Below are positions 17,841-26,661 of a stretch of 64,000 bases of DNA, piece by piece (position 1 is the stretch's first letter; each line of letters opens with the position of its first letter). The notes under the pieces were generated by a model. It worked only from the letters and a program-made list of their open reading frames with translations, was not told the origin of the DNA and did no database searches. Source of the stretch: SMWC01 sp964466315 (GTDB lineage Bacteria > Pseudomonadota > Gammaproteobacteria > Steroidobacterales > Rariloculaceae); the NCBI GenBank assembly GCA_964466315.1, contig CAYXNS010000004.1, positions 1 through 64,000 of the forward strand, written 5' to 3'. Position numbers and translations under genes: made by a program.

Positions 17841-18923
17841 CTACGCCAGGAGATCGCGATCGATAGCGACGCTCTTGATAAGCGCATAGATAGCCTGGTT
17901 CGCAGCCAGGCCGAGGTCTTCTACGGCCTCGCGTGTCACGCTCGCGCGCAGATGCTGACCGCCGACGTCGAGCAGCACCTCTGCGAAAACCTCCTCGATG
18001 ATGTCGATCGAGAGAATCCTGGCGTTCAGAACGTTGCGTATGCTCAGGCCCTGTGGTAGCTGTGTCGCGAGCGCCACATCTCGTGCCTGAATGTGTAACC
18101 GCAGCTCGTTGCCCGGCTCGATAGCCGTACCCGGGATTCTTAGATTCTGCCCGGCAATGTCGAGTATCGTCATGCCGTCTCGATGCGTTCCCGCCCGAGC
18201 TTTCAAAACGGCGCCTGCTTCGAGGTGGCCCGCTAAAGGCATGAGGTCGATCCGCTCCAAGACATCGATCGCATCGCCGTTGGCGGCGACCTGGCCCTGA
18301 GAGAGCAGAACGATGCGCGTGGCCAGGCGCGCAACTTCCTCCACGTTGTGTGTGACGTACAGTACCGGTAATCCGAAATCGAGCGGCAGCCGTTCGATGT
18401 AGGGGATGATCTCAGCCTTGCGCTTCGCGTCGAGTGCGGAAAGCGGCTCGTCCATGAGCATGAGTTTCGGATTGCGTAACAACGCCCGGCCGATCGCGAC
18501 ACGCTGTTGCTCTCCACCGGACAGCGACCGGGGTTGACGCTGTAACAATGCGTCCAGATCCAAGGCTTCCGCAACGTCCGCGAGTGTCAGGCCATTGAGG
18601 TTCATCGCTCGTCGCTCCGAGAAGCGAAGATTTTCCTCGACGGTCAGATGCGAGAAAAGCCTGCCATCCTGAAACACGTAGCCCAGACTGCGCGAATGCG
18701 GTGGCACGAACTGTTGCCCGTTTCGGTCCTGCCAGACCGTGTCATCGAGCATGACTCGCCCTGAAGCATCCTGTTCCAATCCGGCGATGACACGCAGCAG
18801 GGTTGTCTTCCCGGCACCACTGGGGCCGAACAGTGCGGTGATGTTTTCCAGTTCGAGATCCTCGCCTACGCTCAGCGTGAAGTCGTCGAGGCGAAGATCG
18901 ATATGCAGAGAAAGTGTCGCCAT
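17841..18923 (-). CDS. modC: Molybdate ABC transporter ATP-binding protein ModC
   Basis: A 360-residue ATPase. The N-terminal ABC domain has Walker A FGPSGAGKTT near 33, signature LSGGEQQRVAIG near 136 and Walker B LMLMDEPLSALD near 156. The C-terminal 70-residue part (from about 290: SIRNVLNARILSID, then a second half ending with ALIKSVAID) is the TOBE/Mop domain that binds molybdate and distinguishes ModC from other importer ATPases. It is the last gene of modABC, 3 bp after modB. It drives molybdate import for the cofactor pathway whose other genes lie at 33-34 kb and 42-46 kb. Confidence 0.95.
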   Translation of the reverse strand: MATLSLHIDLRLDDFTLSVGEDLELENITALFGPSGAGKTTLLRVIAGLEQDASGRVMLDDTVWQDRNGQQFVPPHSRSLGYVFQDGRLFSHLTVEENLRFSERRAMNLNGLTLADVAEALDLDALLQRQPRSLSGGEQQRVAIGRALLRNPKLMLMDEPLSALDAKRKAEIIPYIERLPLDFGLPVLYVTHNVEEVARLATRIVLLSQGQVAANGDAIDVLERIDLMPLAGHLEAGAVLKARAGTHRDGMTILDIAGQNLRIPGTAIEPGNELRLHIQARDVALATQLPQGLSIRNVLNARILSIDIIEEVFAEVLLDVGGQHLRASVTREAVEDLGLAANQAIYALIKSVAIDRDLLA

Positions 18924-18926
18924 GAC

Positions 18927-19595
18927 CTAGATCCGATTGATCGGGATACGCCGATTGATGACGTATACGCTGAGAAGGACGAGAAACGAAAACGTCAACA
19001 GACCTGCGGACAGATAATGAGCTTGGGTGTAAGTGAGGGTTTCGACTTGCTCGTAGATGGCGATGGAGATGACTTTCGTTACGCCTGGAATATTGCCGCC
19101 GACCATGAGAACGACGCCGAACTCGCCCAACGTGTGCGCGAAGCCAAGCACGATCGCGGAGATATAACCGCGCAACGCCAGAGGCGAGGCCACACGGAAG
19201 AAGGTATCGAGCGGGCTCGCTCCCAGCGTGGCCGCAGCCTCCAGCGGCGCTCGTCCTATGCCCTCGAATGCGGTCTGGAGCGGTTGGACCGCAAACGGGA
19301 AGGAGTAGATTACTGAGGCAATTACTAGTCCTAAGAACGAAAATGTCAGCGTCGTGCCCGTAATCTCCACCCAGAAACTACCGATCGGTCCGGTGGGGCC
19401 CAGCAGTATGAGCAGATAGAATCCGAGTACAGTCGGCGGAAGAACCAGGGGCAACGCGACGAGTGCTTCGACGATGGCACGCAAACGCGAACGCGTAAAC
19501 GCTAACCACCATGCCAGTGGTGTCCCTAACAGCACGAGCACTATTACGGTCACGATCGCTAGCTTTAGGCTGATCCAGACAGGCCCGAGATCCAT
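18927..19595 (-). CDS. modB: Molybdate ABC transporter permease ModB
   Basis: A 222-residue inner-membrane permease with five hydrophobic segments. It starts PVWISLKLAIVTVIVLVLLG, contains ALPLVLPPTVLGFYLL near 55, and has the EAA-loop equivalent EAAATLGASPLDTFFRVASP near 140 that docks on ModC. Length and motifs match ModB. It lies between modA (10 bp away) and modC (3 bp away) in a compact operon. Confidence 0.95.
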   Translation of the reverse strand: MDLGPVWISLKLAIVTVIVLVLLGTPLAWWLAFTRSRLRAIVEALVALPLVLPPTVLGFYLLILLGPTGPIGSFWVEITGTTLTFSFLGLVIASVIYSFPFAVQPLQTAFEGIGRAPLEAAATLGASPLDTFFRVASPLALRGYISAIVLGFAHTLGEFGVVLMVGGNIPGVTKVISIAIYEQVETLTYTQAHYLSAGLLTFSFLVLLSVYVINRRIPINRI

Positions 19596-19605
19596 GATCG
19601 TCGTC

Positions 19606-20361
19606 CTAATCTGCTACGCGGTAGCCGAAACGGCTTATTACCGTTCGGGATTCGGGGGCGGAAAGGAACTCAAGTAACGCGATCGCAGCGGTGTTGTCGG
19701 CGCCGCGTTGCAGCAGAATGATGTCCTGTCGAATCGGCTCATGGAATTCCTGTGGAACAACGAGATATGCGCCCGCGGCGCTCTCCGCTAAGACTTGAGA
19801 AAGTGCGACCAAGCCGAGTTCTGCATTGCCCGTCGTGACCATGGCATAGGTTTGAGCGACGTTCGTGCCATACACGAGCCGACCGCTCCACATTTCCCAG
19901 AGCTGCATCCTGACCAACGCCTGGCGGGCGGCTTCGCCGTAGGGTGCCAGGTCGGGATTCGCGACTGCGAGAAAACGCAGGCGCTCGTCGCGCAGAATGT
20001 TGAGATCTTGCGCCGCCAGCAATTCGGGGTCGGCACTCCAGAGGACGAGCCGACCCGAGGCGACCGTTGCTTGGCTCTGTTCCACACCGGCGCCGGACGC
20101 CCCGAGTAAGGCTGGCCGCCGCGAGTCCGCCGCGATGAAAAGGTCGTAGGGTGCGCCGTTGACAATTTGTGCGTACAGCCCGCCGGTCGAGCCGCTGATC
20201 AGAGTGACGTCGTGACCGGTCTCCATCTCGAACTTCGCGGCGAGTACTTGCATCGTTCTGTGAAAGTTGGCCGCGACGGCGACGGCGACGGATTCCGCAT
20301 AGCTCGATACGCAGCCCGTCAGTCCGGCTAGGATCAGCAGTATAAATCGTAACAATCGCAT
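19606..20361 (-). CDS. modA: Molybdate-binding protein ModA
   Basis: About 251 residues, periplasmic binding protein of the molybdate/tungstate family: VAVAANFHRTMQVLAAKFE then ISGSTGGLYAQIVNGAPYD, both ligand-binding regions of ModA. The N-terminus MRLLRFILLILAGLTGC is a signal peptide. Its LTGC fits a lipobox, so the protein may be a lipoprotein, although cleavage after VSSYA is also possible. I chose the ATG at 20361; an in-frame ATG five codons upstream (20376) is an alternative, and the longer open frame running back to 20544 has no signal-peptide character. A CATCGA..TCGATG inverted repeat with a 7-bp spacer lies at 20374-20392. I did not recognise a ModE site. Confidence 0.92.
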   Translation of the reverse strand: MRLLRFILLILAGLTGCVSSYAESVAVAVAANFHRTMQVLAAKFEMETGHDVTLISGSTGGLYAQIVNGAPYDLFIAADSRRPALLGASGAGVEQSQATVASGRLVLWSADPELLAAQDLNILRDERLRFLAVANPDLAPYGEAARQALVRMQLWEMWSGRLVYGTNVAQTYAMVTTGNAELGLVALSQVLAESAAGAYLVVPQEFHEPIRQDIILLQRGADNTAAIALLEFLSAPESRTVISRFGYRVAD

Positions 20362-20576
20362 GCAATAAATCGACATCGATGAACATTCGATGTAGCCAGG
20401 CGTTGGGGTCGTTGTCAATCTGGAAGGTGCCAGTTCCCGGGAATACACATGGTATGCTCGATAGAGCCGTGGTGGCGACGCCCTGGGCCGCAGAGTCTTC
20501 CAACAGGCCTCGGGCGTATCGCTTCGAGGCTGCGTATATTGCATGAACGGACCGAGATCCGGCGGGAGTTGAAACC

Positions 20577-21161
20577 TTGACGAGACGCATCATAGTCGGC
20601 GTGACTGGCGCAGCGGGCTCGATCTACGGCGTACGAATTCTAGAGGAACTAAAGAACGTCGCCGATACAGAGACCCATCTGATCGTCTCCCGGGCTGGAT
20701 TTCTGAACCTGGCGACGGAACTCGATATGCGGCGCAACGAGATCGAAGCTCTAGCCGATGTCGTCCATTCCGATCGCGACATCGGCGCCAACATAGCCAG
20801 CGGCTCCTGCCGGACTGACGGCATGATCATCGCGCCTTGCTCGATGAAGACGCTGGCGGCCATCGGGACCGGGTTGACGGACAATCTCGTATCGCGCGCC
20901 GCGGACGTTGTATTGAAGGAACGCCGGCGCCTCGTTCTCATGGTCAGGGAAGCGCCGCTGAATCTCGTGCATCTGCGAAATATGACGACCGTGACGGAGA
21001 TGGGTGGCATTATCTTCCCGCCGGTACCTTCCTTCTACGCGAAGCTCGAAAGTATCGACGCCATGGTGGACCAGAGCGTCGGCAGAGTCCTGGACTTATT
21101 CAGCCTGAACTCCGATCTCGTGCGGCGTTGGCAGGGTATTGATAAGTCCGCTACAGATTAG
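20577..21161 (+). CDS. ubiX: UbiX-like flavin prenyltransferase
   Basis: A 194-residue flavoprotein. IIVGVTGAAGSIYGVRILEEL at the N-terminus is the flavin/dimethylallyl-binding loop, SRAGFLNL follows near 42, and PCSMKTLAAIGTG then DNLVSRAADVVLKERRRLVL near 83-120 are diagnostic. UbiX prenylates FMN with dimethylallyl phosphate to make prenyl-FMN, the cofactor of UbiD decarboxylases in ubiquinone synthesis and aromatic acid breakdown. It starts at TTG with GGCGGGAG 8 bases upstream. No ubiD is nearby. It is divergent from modA. Confidence 0.9.
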   Translation: MTRRIIVGVTGAAGSIYGVRILEELKNVADTETHLIVSRAGFLNLATELDMRRNEIEALADVVHSDRDIGANIASGSCRTDGMIIAPCSMKTLAAIGTGLTDNLVSRAADVVLKERRRLVLMVREAPLNLVHLRNMTTVTEMGGIIFPPVPSFYAKLESIDAMVDQSVGRVLDLFSLNSDLVRRWQGIDKSATD

Positions 21162-21197
21162 AGACCTGGTTGGAGACTCGAACGCTGGCCTAGACGC

Positions 21198-21530
21198 CTA
21201 CGGTCTGCAGGCTGCAGGCAGATAACGGTCCGGTGCGGTCGGTGCTGAGTAGGCGGCCGTATTGCCGCCGCCGGAAGTGCCTATGGGGCTCAGCCCTGCG
21301 GGGACCGGCGCGCGGCCGCAACGCCAGACAACACCGAGGTTATCCGTTTCGTAGGGTGTCATCGTGAAGGTCAGGCCGGTAATCTGGGTGCTTGTCGAAA
21401 AACCGTACGTAACGATGATGACGCCATCCGTTACGTCCACGCTCGTGACGTACTTCCCGGCAGAATCTGCGGCGGTGCCCGCGAGACCGGCTGCTGCGCG
21501 GTCGCTCATTTTCACGAGTTGCCGTGGCAT
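21198..21530 (-). pseudogene. C-terminal fragment of a type IV pilin
   Basis: About 110 residues. VTSVDVTDGVIIVTYGF near residue 29, then MTPYETDNLGVVWRCG and the final YLPAACRP match the C-terminal beta-sheet and disulfide loop of PilA-type major pilins; the two Cys residues of the D-region are present. What is missing is everything diagnostic at the front: the prepilin peptidase site (G/FTLIE) and the long hydrophobic helix. Upstream in frame there is only the end of arsC, without the pilin start. I read it as the 3' remnant of a deleted pilin gene; an in-frame ATG makes it look like a small gene. Confidence 0.7.
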
Positions 21531-21553
21531 AGCCGCGGCACCGGAGCGCGTCG

Positions 21554-22093
21554 TCAGGTGGTGCCGATTCGTCGTAGTTCCTGCGCTAGCGTTGCCGGGT
21601 CCAGGGTGTCGATCGGAAGCGTTGCGAACTCGGAGACTCGCCGTTCCAGAATCTCGAATGCATCAGCGAAGGCCGTGAGTTGATTTTCCACGGTGCCCCC
21701 CACGGCTGCAGGATCAGCGAGTCCCCAATGTGCGGAGCAGGGGCGGCCGGGCCACGCGGGGCAGGCCTCCGCGGCCGCCTGGTCGCAGACGGTAATGATG
21801 AAGTCCATCGGTGCCGCGTCGCAGAATCTGTCCCAGCTCTTGCAGCGTGGACCCGAACAGGGCACGCCTTTCGAGTCGAGTGTTTCGAGCGCGAGCGGAT
21901 TGACGACGCCGGTAGGCTGGCTGCCCGCACTGAAACTCGAGAATCGTCCAGCACCTAGATCTGCGAGAAGTGCCTCGGCCATGATGCTGCGCGCGGAGTT
22001 CCCGGTGCACAGAAACAGGACCCGATAGGGTATCTCGACCGCAGTCACGCAGATTTCTCTAAAGGCGCCCGTCCCCCGCGACGAGTGGGGCAT
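21554..22093 (-). CDS. arsC: Arsenate reductase, low-molecular-weight phosphatase type
   Basis: The active-site loop VLFLCTGNSARSIMAEALL (C-x5-R plus Ser) identifies the thioredoxin-coupled ArsC / LMW tyrosine phosphatase family. Further cysteines lie at VPCSGPRCKSWD and FIITVCDQ, and the last of these corresponds to the relay Cys. It reduces arsenate to arsenite. I start at the ATG at 22093, which overlaps the folE stop codon (TGATG) and suggests translational coupling; a GTG at 22048 gives an N-terminus closer to the usual family start and is an alternative. No arsR or arsB is adjacent, so this is a lone gene attached to folE. Confidence 0.82.
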   Translation of the reverse strand: MPHSSRGTGAFREICVTAVEIPYRVLFLCTGNSARSIMAEALLADLGAGRFSSFSAGSQPTGVVNPLALETLDSKGVPCSGPRCKSWDRFCDAAPMDFIITVCDQAAAEACPAWPGRPCSAHWGLADPAAVGGTVENQLTAFADAFEILERRVSEFATLPIDTLDPATLAQELRRIGTT

Positions 22094-22677
22094 CAACCGG
22101 GTAGATTGGCTCGGCCGATGATATTCAGGAACTCGGCACGGGTTCGGGGATCGGAGCGAAAATGCCCGAGCAACTGACTCGTTATCATCGCGACGCCGGG
22201 TTTGTGAATACCGCGAGTCGTCATGCATTGATGCACGCCCTCGACGACGACCCCGACGCCCTTGGGCTTCAGGACATCCTGGATACAGTGAGCGATCTGT
22301 GCCGTCATGGCTTCCTGAACCTGCAGGCGTCTCGAAAACGTTTCGACGACACGCGCTAGTTTGCTGATGCCGACGACTTTTCTGTCTGGCAGATAGCCCA
22401 CATGGGCCTTGCCGATAATCGGCGCCATATGATGCTCGCAATGCGACTCGAAGCCGATATCACGCAGGACGATCATCTCGTCGTAGCCGTCGACCTCGTG
22501 GAACGCACGGCGCAGATACTCTTCGGGGTCTTCCTTATAGCCGCTGTACCACTCCTCGAACGCTCGGACGACTCTTCCGGGAGTCGCTTTCAGGCCCTCT
22601 CGGTCCGGGTCCTCTCCTACCCAGCCCAACAGGACTCTGATTGCCTTTTTGGCTTCCTCTCTAGTCGGCCGGCTCAC
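22093..22677 (-). CDS. folE: GTP cyclohydrolase I, type 1
   Basis: A 194-residue enzyme converting GTP to dihydroneopterin triphosphate, the first step of folate and tetrahydrobiopterin synthesis. Zinc ligands are in GFESHCEHHMAPI near 75-85 and at the Cys of VEGVHQCMTTRG near 150; KLARVVETFSRRLQVQE is the conserved substrate-binding helix region. It forms homodecamers in other bacteria. It overlaps arsC by one base and diverges from xdhC, 139 bp away. Confidence 0.95.
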   Translation of the reverse strand: MSRPTREEAKKAIRVLLGWVGEDPDREGLKATPGRVVRAFEEWYSGYKEDPEEYLRRAFHEVDGYDEMIVLRDIGFESHCEHHMAPIIGKAHVGYLPDRKVVGISKLARVVETFSRRLQVQEAMTAQIAHCIQDVLKPKGVGVVVEGVHQCMTTRGIHKPGVAMITSQLLGHFRSDPRTRAEFLNIIGRANLPG

Positions 22678-22816
22678 GTCTTTTCCTTCTCGGATCCTCT
22701 AACTTCGCCCGATCCCGCGGTCATGCGAGGGCTGGCCAGTCTAAGGCCGGTCTGTGGCGGGTGCAACAGGCGGGAGGCAGGAAAAATCGCCGATGCTGCT
22801 ATGCTCCGCAGCAGTC

Positions 22817-23890
22817 ATGAGCACCCGGCGGATCATTCAGGCTTTTGAGGAGTGGCAGCAGACTCGCGAGCCGCTGGTACTCGCGACCGTCTACGAGACG
22901 GCCGGCTCCACCTACTCCAAGGCAGGGCAACGGATCCTGATTCGGGGCAACGGCGACTATCAGGGCCTGGTCAGCGGTGGCTGTCTCGAAGGCGACCTCG
23001 CCGAACGCGCCGCCGGAGTTTTCGGGACGGGTAGGCCGGCTGCCGTCACCTACGACATGCGGGACGATGCCGACGATCTGTTCGGTCTAGGCGTCGGTTG
23101 TAACGGCCTCATCCGCGTGTTCTTACAGCCGCTGATGCACGCCGCCAGGTACGAACCCTTCGCATCTATTGCACGGCTGTTGCTAACGGATCAGTCGAGT
23201 AGCGTCGCTACGGTCATCGTCAGCGAGGATGTGTCTTTGGCGCCCGGAACGACCTTGATATGGGATGGTAGTCCTGTCGAGGTCCAGTCATCGTCGGCGC
23301 CAGGCATCGAACGGCTTGTCGCCGGCTGCGAAGCCGTACAGGTTACGGGGCACGCACGTTATGAGGCCGGTGACGATGGCTTAGGTGTCTTGTATGTGCC
23401 GTTATGCCCCGTGACGAACCTATTAGTTCTCGGCGCCGGCCTGGATGCCGTACCCATCGTTGCTATCGCCGTGGAACTCGGGTGGCGCGTAAGCGTCGGC
23501 GATCACCGCCCCAGCTATCTCGAGAAAACCGAATTCGTTGGGGCTGAGCGCGTCGCTCTCGTCGACCCTGCGGTGCTCGGCAGCGAGTTCGTTGCCGACG
23601 ACTTCGATGCTGTCATCGTCATGAGTCATCATCTTCAGACGGACCAGACTTATCTTGAGCAACTTGCAGACACCGACATCTCCTACATCGGCGTTCTCGG
23701 GCCACGTGCGCGCAAGGATCGATTATTGGACGCGCTGGGCGGGACCGGGAAGCAATTGGGCTCCAGACTGAAAGGCCCGGTCGGGCTCGATATCGGCGCG
23801 GACTCGCCGGAGTCTATTGCGTTGTCGTTGCTCGCTGAGATTCACTTGCTACTCAAAGGCGCCGGCGGCGGCACGCTCACGGACGATTGA
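22817..23890 (+). CDS. xdhC: XdhC/CoxI-family molybdenum-cofactor insertion protein
   Basis: About 357 residues. The N-terminal XdhC/CoxI domain has ATVYETAGSTYSKAGQRILI and the hallmark SGGCLEGDLAERA near 55, and GLGVGCNGLIRVFL near 92. The C-terminal Rossmann domain has LVLGAGLDAVPIVAIA near 205 and YIGVLGPRARKDRLL near 295. XdhC proteins bind Moco, protect it and promote sulfuration before insertion into xanthine dehydrogenase-type enzymes. With the MocA-like gene at 44.4 kb it implies a cytosine-dinucleotide-type molybdoenzyme encoded outside the window. The ATG at 22817 is preferred; the frame is open 21 codons further upstream. Confidence 0.88.
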   Translation: MSTRRIIQAFEEWQQTREPLVLATVYETAGSTYSKAGQRILIRGNGDYQGLVSGGCLEGDLAERAAGVFGTGRPAAVTYDMRDDADDLFGLGVGCNGLIRVFLQPLMHAARYEPFASIARLLLTDQSSSVATVIVSEDVSLAPGTTLIWDGSPVEVQSSSAPGIERLVAGCEAVQVTGHARYEAGDDGLGVLYVPLCPVTNLLVLGAGLDAVPIVAIAVELGWRVSVGDHRPSYLEKTEFVGAERVALVDPAVLGSEFVADDFDAVIVMSHHLQTDQTYLEQLADTDISYIGVLGPRARKDRLLDALGGTGKQLGSRLKGPVGLDIGADSPESIALSLLAEIHLLLKGAGGGTLTDD

Positions 23891-24428
23891 TCGCAGTCGT
23901 TCTGCTCAACCGGCGTTCACTGTCCTCATACATCTTGACGAGAAAAGTCCGGATCGCGGGCTCGGCTTCCTCCTGAGGGATCAACCCTTGCTGCACAATG
24001 ACACTCGCGATATCCGCGGCTGTACGGTGCCCGTCTATCAGCGACATGATGAACGCATAGATTCGTGTCGACACGGCCTGAGTCTGGAAGGACGGCGACA
24101 ATGGGGCCGGCTCATCATTGCTGAGCAGCCAGTCGGGTAGTGCTCGGTGCTGAGCCGGAAGTTTGACGCTCAGCTTTTTTTGTGCTCGCCAGGTTACGAT
24201 GCTTTCACGACGGGCGTGGCGGCTCGCCGGAGTCGCCGGCGAGGCGCACAACAATGGATGTCGTCTTCTCCTGGTCGGACATGGGGCTGTTGCCTCAGAG
24301 TGCCGTGTGCGAATGGCTGGCCTCTCCTGCCGGAAGCAGGTCGGGAACGATGGCTCTTCCGCAGAACACTGTTGGGTGATATTCGGAGCCGAAATCGTAA
24401 ACCATCTAGCCCCGGCGCGTACAATCAA
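23877..24428 (-). pseudogene. Hypothetical protein or 3' fragment with a winged-helix-like C-terminus
   Basis: The frame is 183 codons, but only the last 105 look like a real protein. From about residue 80 there is KKLSVKLPAQHRALPDWLL, then TRIYAFIMSLIDGHRTAADI and a short helical module ending FLVKMYED. Modules of this sort (helix, 'DG.R...DIA', helix) occur at the C-termini of several larger bacterial enzymes. The first 80 codons are Arg/Pro/Ser-rich and look like non-coding translation, and no start codon lies near the boundary. It overlaps the xdhC end by 14 bp, tail to tail. I think it is a decayed gene end. The bases at 24429-24665 up to the ferredoxin gene show nothing further that I can support. 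Confidence 0.4.
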
Positions 24429-24665
24429 ATTATGGAATTAGGCAATTCCGGAATGATTATATCGATCTTACCGTTTAGGCGGCAGTATCGCCATGGCTCT
24501 GAGTTACTGAATTTACTGTTGACTACATACTCTGTCGTCTGATTGTATTCGCGTCCAGATGAGTGTTTTCGACGCATGGCACGCAGAACAATGCCAGGGC
24601 GATGGAAGATTATCGCCGGACGAGAGATGAAGATAAATGGAAACGCAGACGGAGAAGCCTGACGG

Positions 24666-24986
24666 ATGGCGACGATTACTTATATAGAGTTCGATGGGAC
24701 CTCACACGATGTCGACGTTCCGTCGGGATTGAGTGTCATGGAGGGTGCGATAAACAACGATATCCCGGGCATCGAGGCCGCATGCGGCGGCGCATGCAGT
24801 TGTGCAACCTGTCACGTCTATGTGGATTCGGCGTGGGTCGAGGTAACCGGTGCTCCGGACGATATCGAGCGCGCCATGCTTGAGTGCGCCTCCGAAGAAC
24901 GGGAGACAAGCCGCCTGAGCTGCCGGATCGAGGTCAGCGATACTCTGGACGGCCTCGTCCTGCGGTTACCTGAATGTCAGAAATAA
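24666..24986 (+). CDS. [2Fe-2S] ferredoxin, adrenodoxin type
   Basis: A 106-residue electron carrier. Cluster ligands are in CGGACSCATCHVYV (C-x5-C-x2-C, near residues 39-48) with the fourth Cys in SRLSCRIEV near 87. The acidic stretch DDIERAMLECASEE between them is the partner-binding region of adrenodoxin/putidaredoxin-type ferredoxins, which feed P450s or similar oxygenases. No P450 or ferredoxin reductase is adjacent. Only 5 bp separate its end from the end of the convergent fatty-acid transporter gene. Confidence 0.93.
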   Translation: MATITYIEFDGTSHDVDVPSGLSVMEGAINNDIPGIEAACGGACSCATCHVYVDSAWVEVTGAPDDIERAMLECASEERETSRLSCRIEVSDTLDGLVLRLPECQK

Positions 24987-24991
24987 GATCG

Positions 24992-26434
24992 TCAGCTGTA
25001 CGGCAGCAGGTAAAGCACGGATGCGAGGAAGGGTATCAGTAAGAGCATCATCGTAATCGCGTAACCGAACATATCGCGTGCGCGCAGACCCGTAATGGCC
25101 AGAAGTGGGATCGCCCAGAACGGATTTAAGAGGTTCGTGTGCGAGTCGCCGACGGCGTAGGCTGCGATAGTCTGTCCATGGGGGATACCCAGTTCCGCAC
25201 CCGCGACCATCATCGGTCCGCCGATAATCGCCCACTCGCCCCCCGCCGACGGAACGAACACGTTGAGGATCCCGCCGGTGATCCAAGCGATGATGGGGAA
25301 CGTCCCGGGCGTGGCAATCGAGAGTAATGACTCGGTCATCGTATCGATCAAACCGGTGCCCGTCATGATTCCGATGATTCCGGCGTAGAACGGGAACAAC
25401 AGGATGACCCCCGAACTCCCTCTGACCGCGTCATGAAACTCACCTAGATATTTCGACGGGCTCGTGTACAACAGGAGGCCGATCATGAGGAACGCGAAGT
25501 TGAGGACGTTGAGGTTGAGAGCACCTAGGCCTTCGGTGAGGAAGACGCCGACGAACAGGATGAGACCGGTCAACGCGAGAATTCCGCCGAGGATTGCGCT
25601 GTTGTCGATGCGGTCGGCCAGAGTCGGTTTCTGCTCGCTAGCTCGCGGCCAACTCTCGACCGGCATGGTTTCCCGATCAGTTCCACCGTCAGAAGAATCA
25701 TGGAGATCGAGATCGACATAGCGCGCGATGCCTCTGCAGTTCTCTTCCGGTGGGCAGAGCAGGTACAGCATGACTGACGCGTACACGAGGCCCAGTGCCG
25801 TTAGAAGTAACGGGTAGGGGTGAAAGACCCATTCCGTCGCAGGGATCACACGGTCGACGAAGCCGAGCCGCATCAGCGCATTGTTGTCGGTGGCTTGCAG
25901 AAGCCCCGCGGAACTTGATAGTCCCCACCCCCAGGTGAGGCTCATTCCCATATAGCCCGCGACGGCCAGCAGAGGATAGTGGATCGGTATCTCGTTCTCG
26001 TCTGCATGCTTGCCCATTTCGCGGACCAGGATCGCACCGAAGATGAGTCCGAGGCCCCAGGAGATCCATCCAGTCAGCATCGATCCGATGCCTACAAGGA
26101 CGACGGCCTGCCGGCCGTTCTTCGGTAGCCGGACGAGGTGAAGTACCCCCTTCCGCACTCGCGGATGGTAGGCGACAACGTTCGCCGTCACGAGGATGAG
26201 CACCATCTGCATCGCGAACTGGAGCAGAGCCCAGAAACCCCCGTACCATGACTGGGCGATTTCCGGCACTCCGGCTCCTTCCGAGAAGAACGCGGCCGTC
26301 GCTGTAACGTAGGTGAGGAGGATTGCGAACAGGAATGGACTCGGCATCCATCGTTCGACTCTGTCGGCGATCGCCTCGCCGAGTTTCTGTACCGGCGTCA
26401 GGTCTGGCTCGTCCTTCTGCTGTGCTGTCGTCAT
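24992..26434 (-). CDS. atoE: Short-chain fatty acid transporter, AtoE family
   Basis: About 480 residues with roughly 11-12 membrane segments. The N-terminal LTPVQKLGEAIADRVERWMPSPFLFAILLT and the central GISWGLGLIFGAILVREM (residues around 110) match AtoE/TIGR00366 permeases, which take up butyrate and similar acids. A second conserved region is FVPSAGGEWAIIGGPMM near 400. In Escherichia coli atoE goes with acetoacetate catabolism; here the acetoacetyl-CoA synthetase lies 30 kb away. I start at the ATG at 26434. The longer frame runs through a 16-bp tandem duplication just upstream. Confidence 0.87.
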   Translation of the reverse strand: MTTAQQKDEPDLTPVQKLGEAIADRVERWMPSPFLFAILLTYVTATAAFFSEGAGVPEIAQSWYGGFWALLQFAMQMVLILVTANVVAYHPRVRKGVLHLVRLPKNGRQAVVLVGIGSMLTGWISWGLGLIFGAILVREMGKHADENEIPIHYPLLAVAGYMGMSLTWGWGLSSSAGLLQATDNNALMRLGFVDRVIPATEWVFHPYPLLLTALGLVYASVMLYLLCPPEENCRGIARYVDLDLHDSSDGGTDRETMPVESWPRASEQKPTLADRIDNSAILGGILALTGLILFVGVFLTEGLGALNLNVLNFAFLMIGLLLYTSPSKYLGEFHDAVRGSSGVILLFPFYAGIIGIMTGTGLIDTMTESLLSIATPGTFPIIAWITGGILNVFVPSAGGEWAIIGGPMMVAGAELGIPHGQTIAAYAVGDSHTNLLNPFWAIPLLAITGLRARDMFGYAITMMLLLIPFLASVLYLLPYS

Positions 26435-26458
26435 CGTCGATTCCTCGGCCCGTCGTGG

Positions 26459-26490
26459 GTAAGACGCACCTCGCGTAAGACGCACCTCGC
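26459..26490. repeat. Tandem 2 x 16-bp direct repeat
   Basis: GTAAGACGCACCTCGC occurs twice without a gap (26459-26474 and 26475-26490), 25 bp upstream of the atoE start. The copies are identical. This is most simply a recent replication-slippage duplication in the leader; each copy could also be part of a regulatory site. Confidence 0.9.
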
Positions 26491-26661
26491 GTAAACCCTA
26501 CCATGCTCTCGGCCACGGTCTGTACTTCGCGAATCCGCATTGGGGCAATCGATGCCTATCCTGGCAGTAAGTGCTGGCCGGCGATTGGGATTCAGCGAAT
26601 AGAACCGCAAAGACTAAGGTAAACTCGGCTCATAACCGATCGTCGTCGAGCAGGGGGAGGT

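Noticed and set aside
19739..20593. 284-codon open frame on the minus strand overlapping modA
   Set aside because: It is out of frame with modA, which has clear family motifs over the same bases; Arg/Ser-rich composition shows a shadow frame.
24563..24883. 106-codon plus-strand frame overlapping the ferredoxin
   Set aside because: The ferredoxin frame has all cluster cysteines; this frame is an Arg-rich shadow.
25698..26540. 280-codon frame antisense-like over atoE in another minus frame
   Set aside because: AtoE motifs occupy the other frame; this one is Arg/Gly-rich with no motif.
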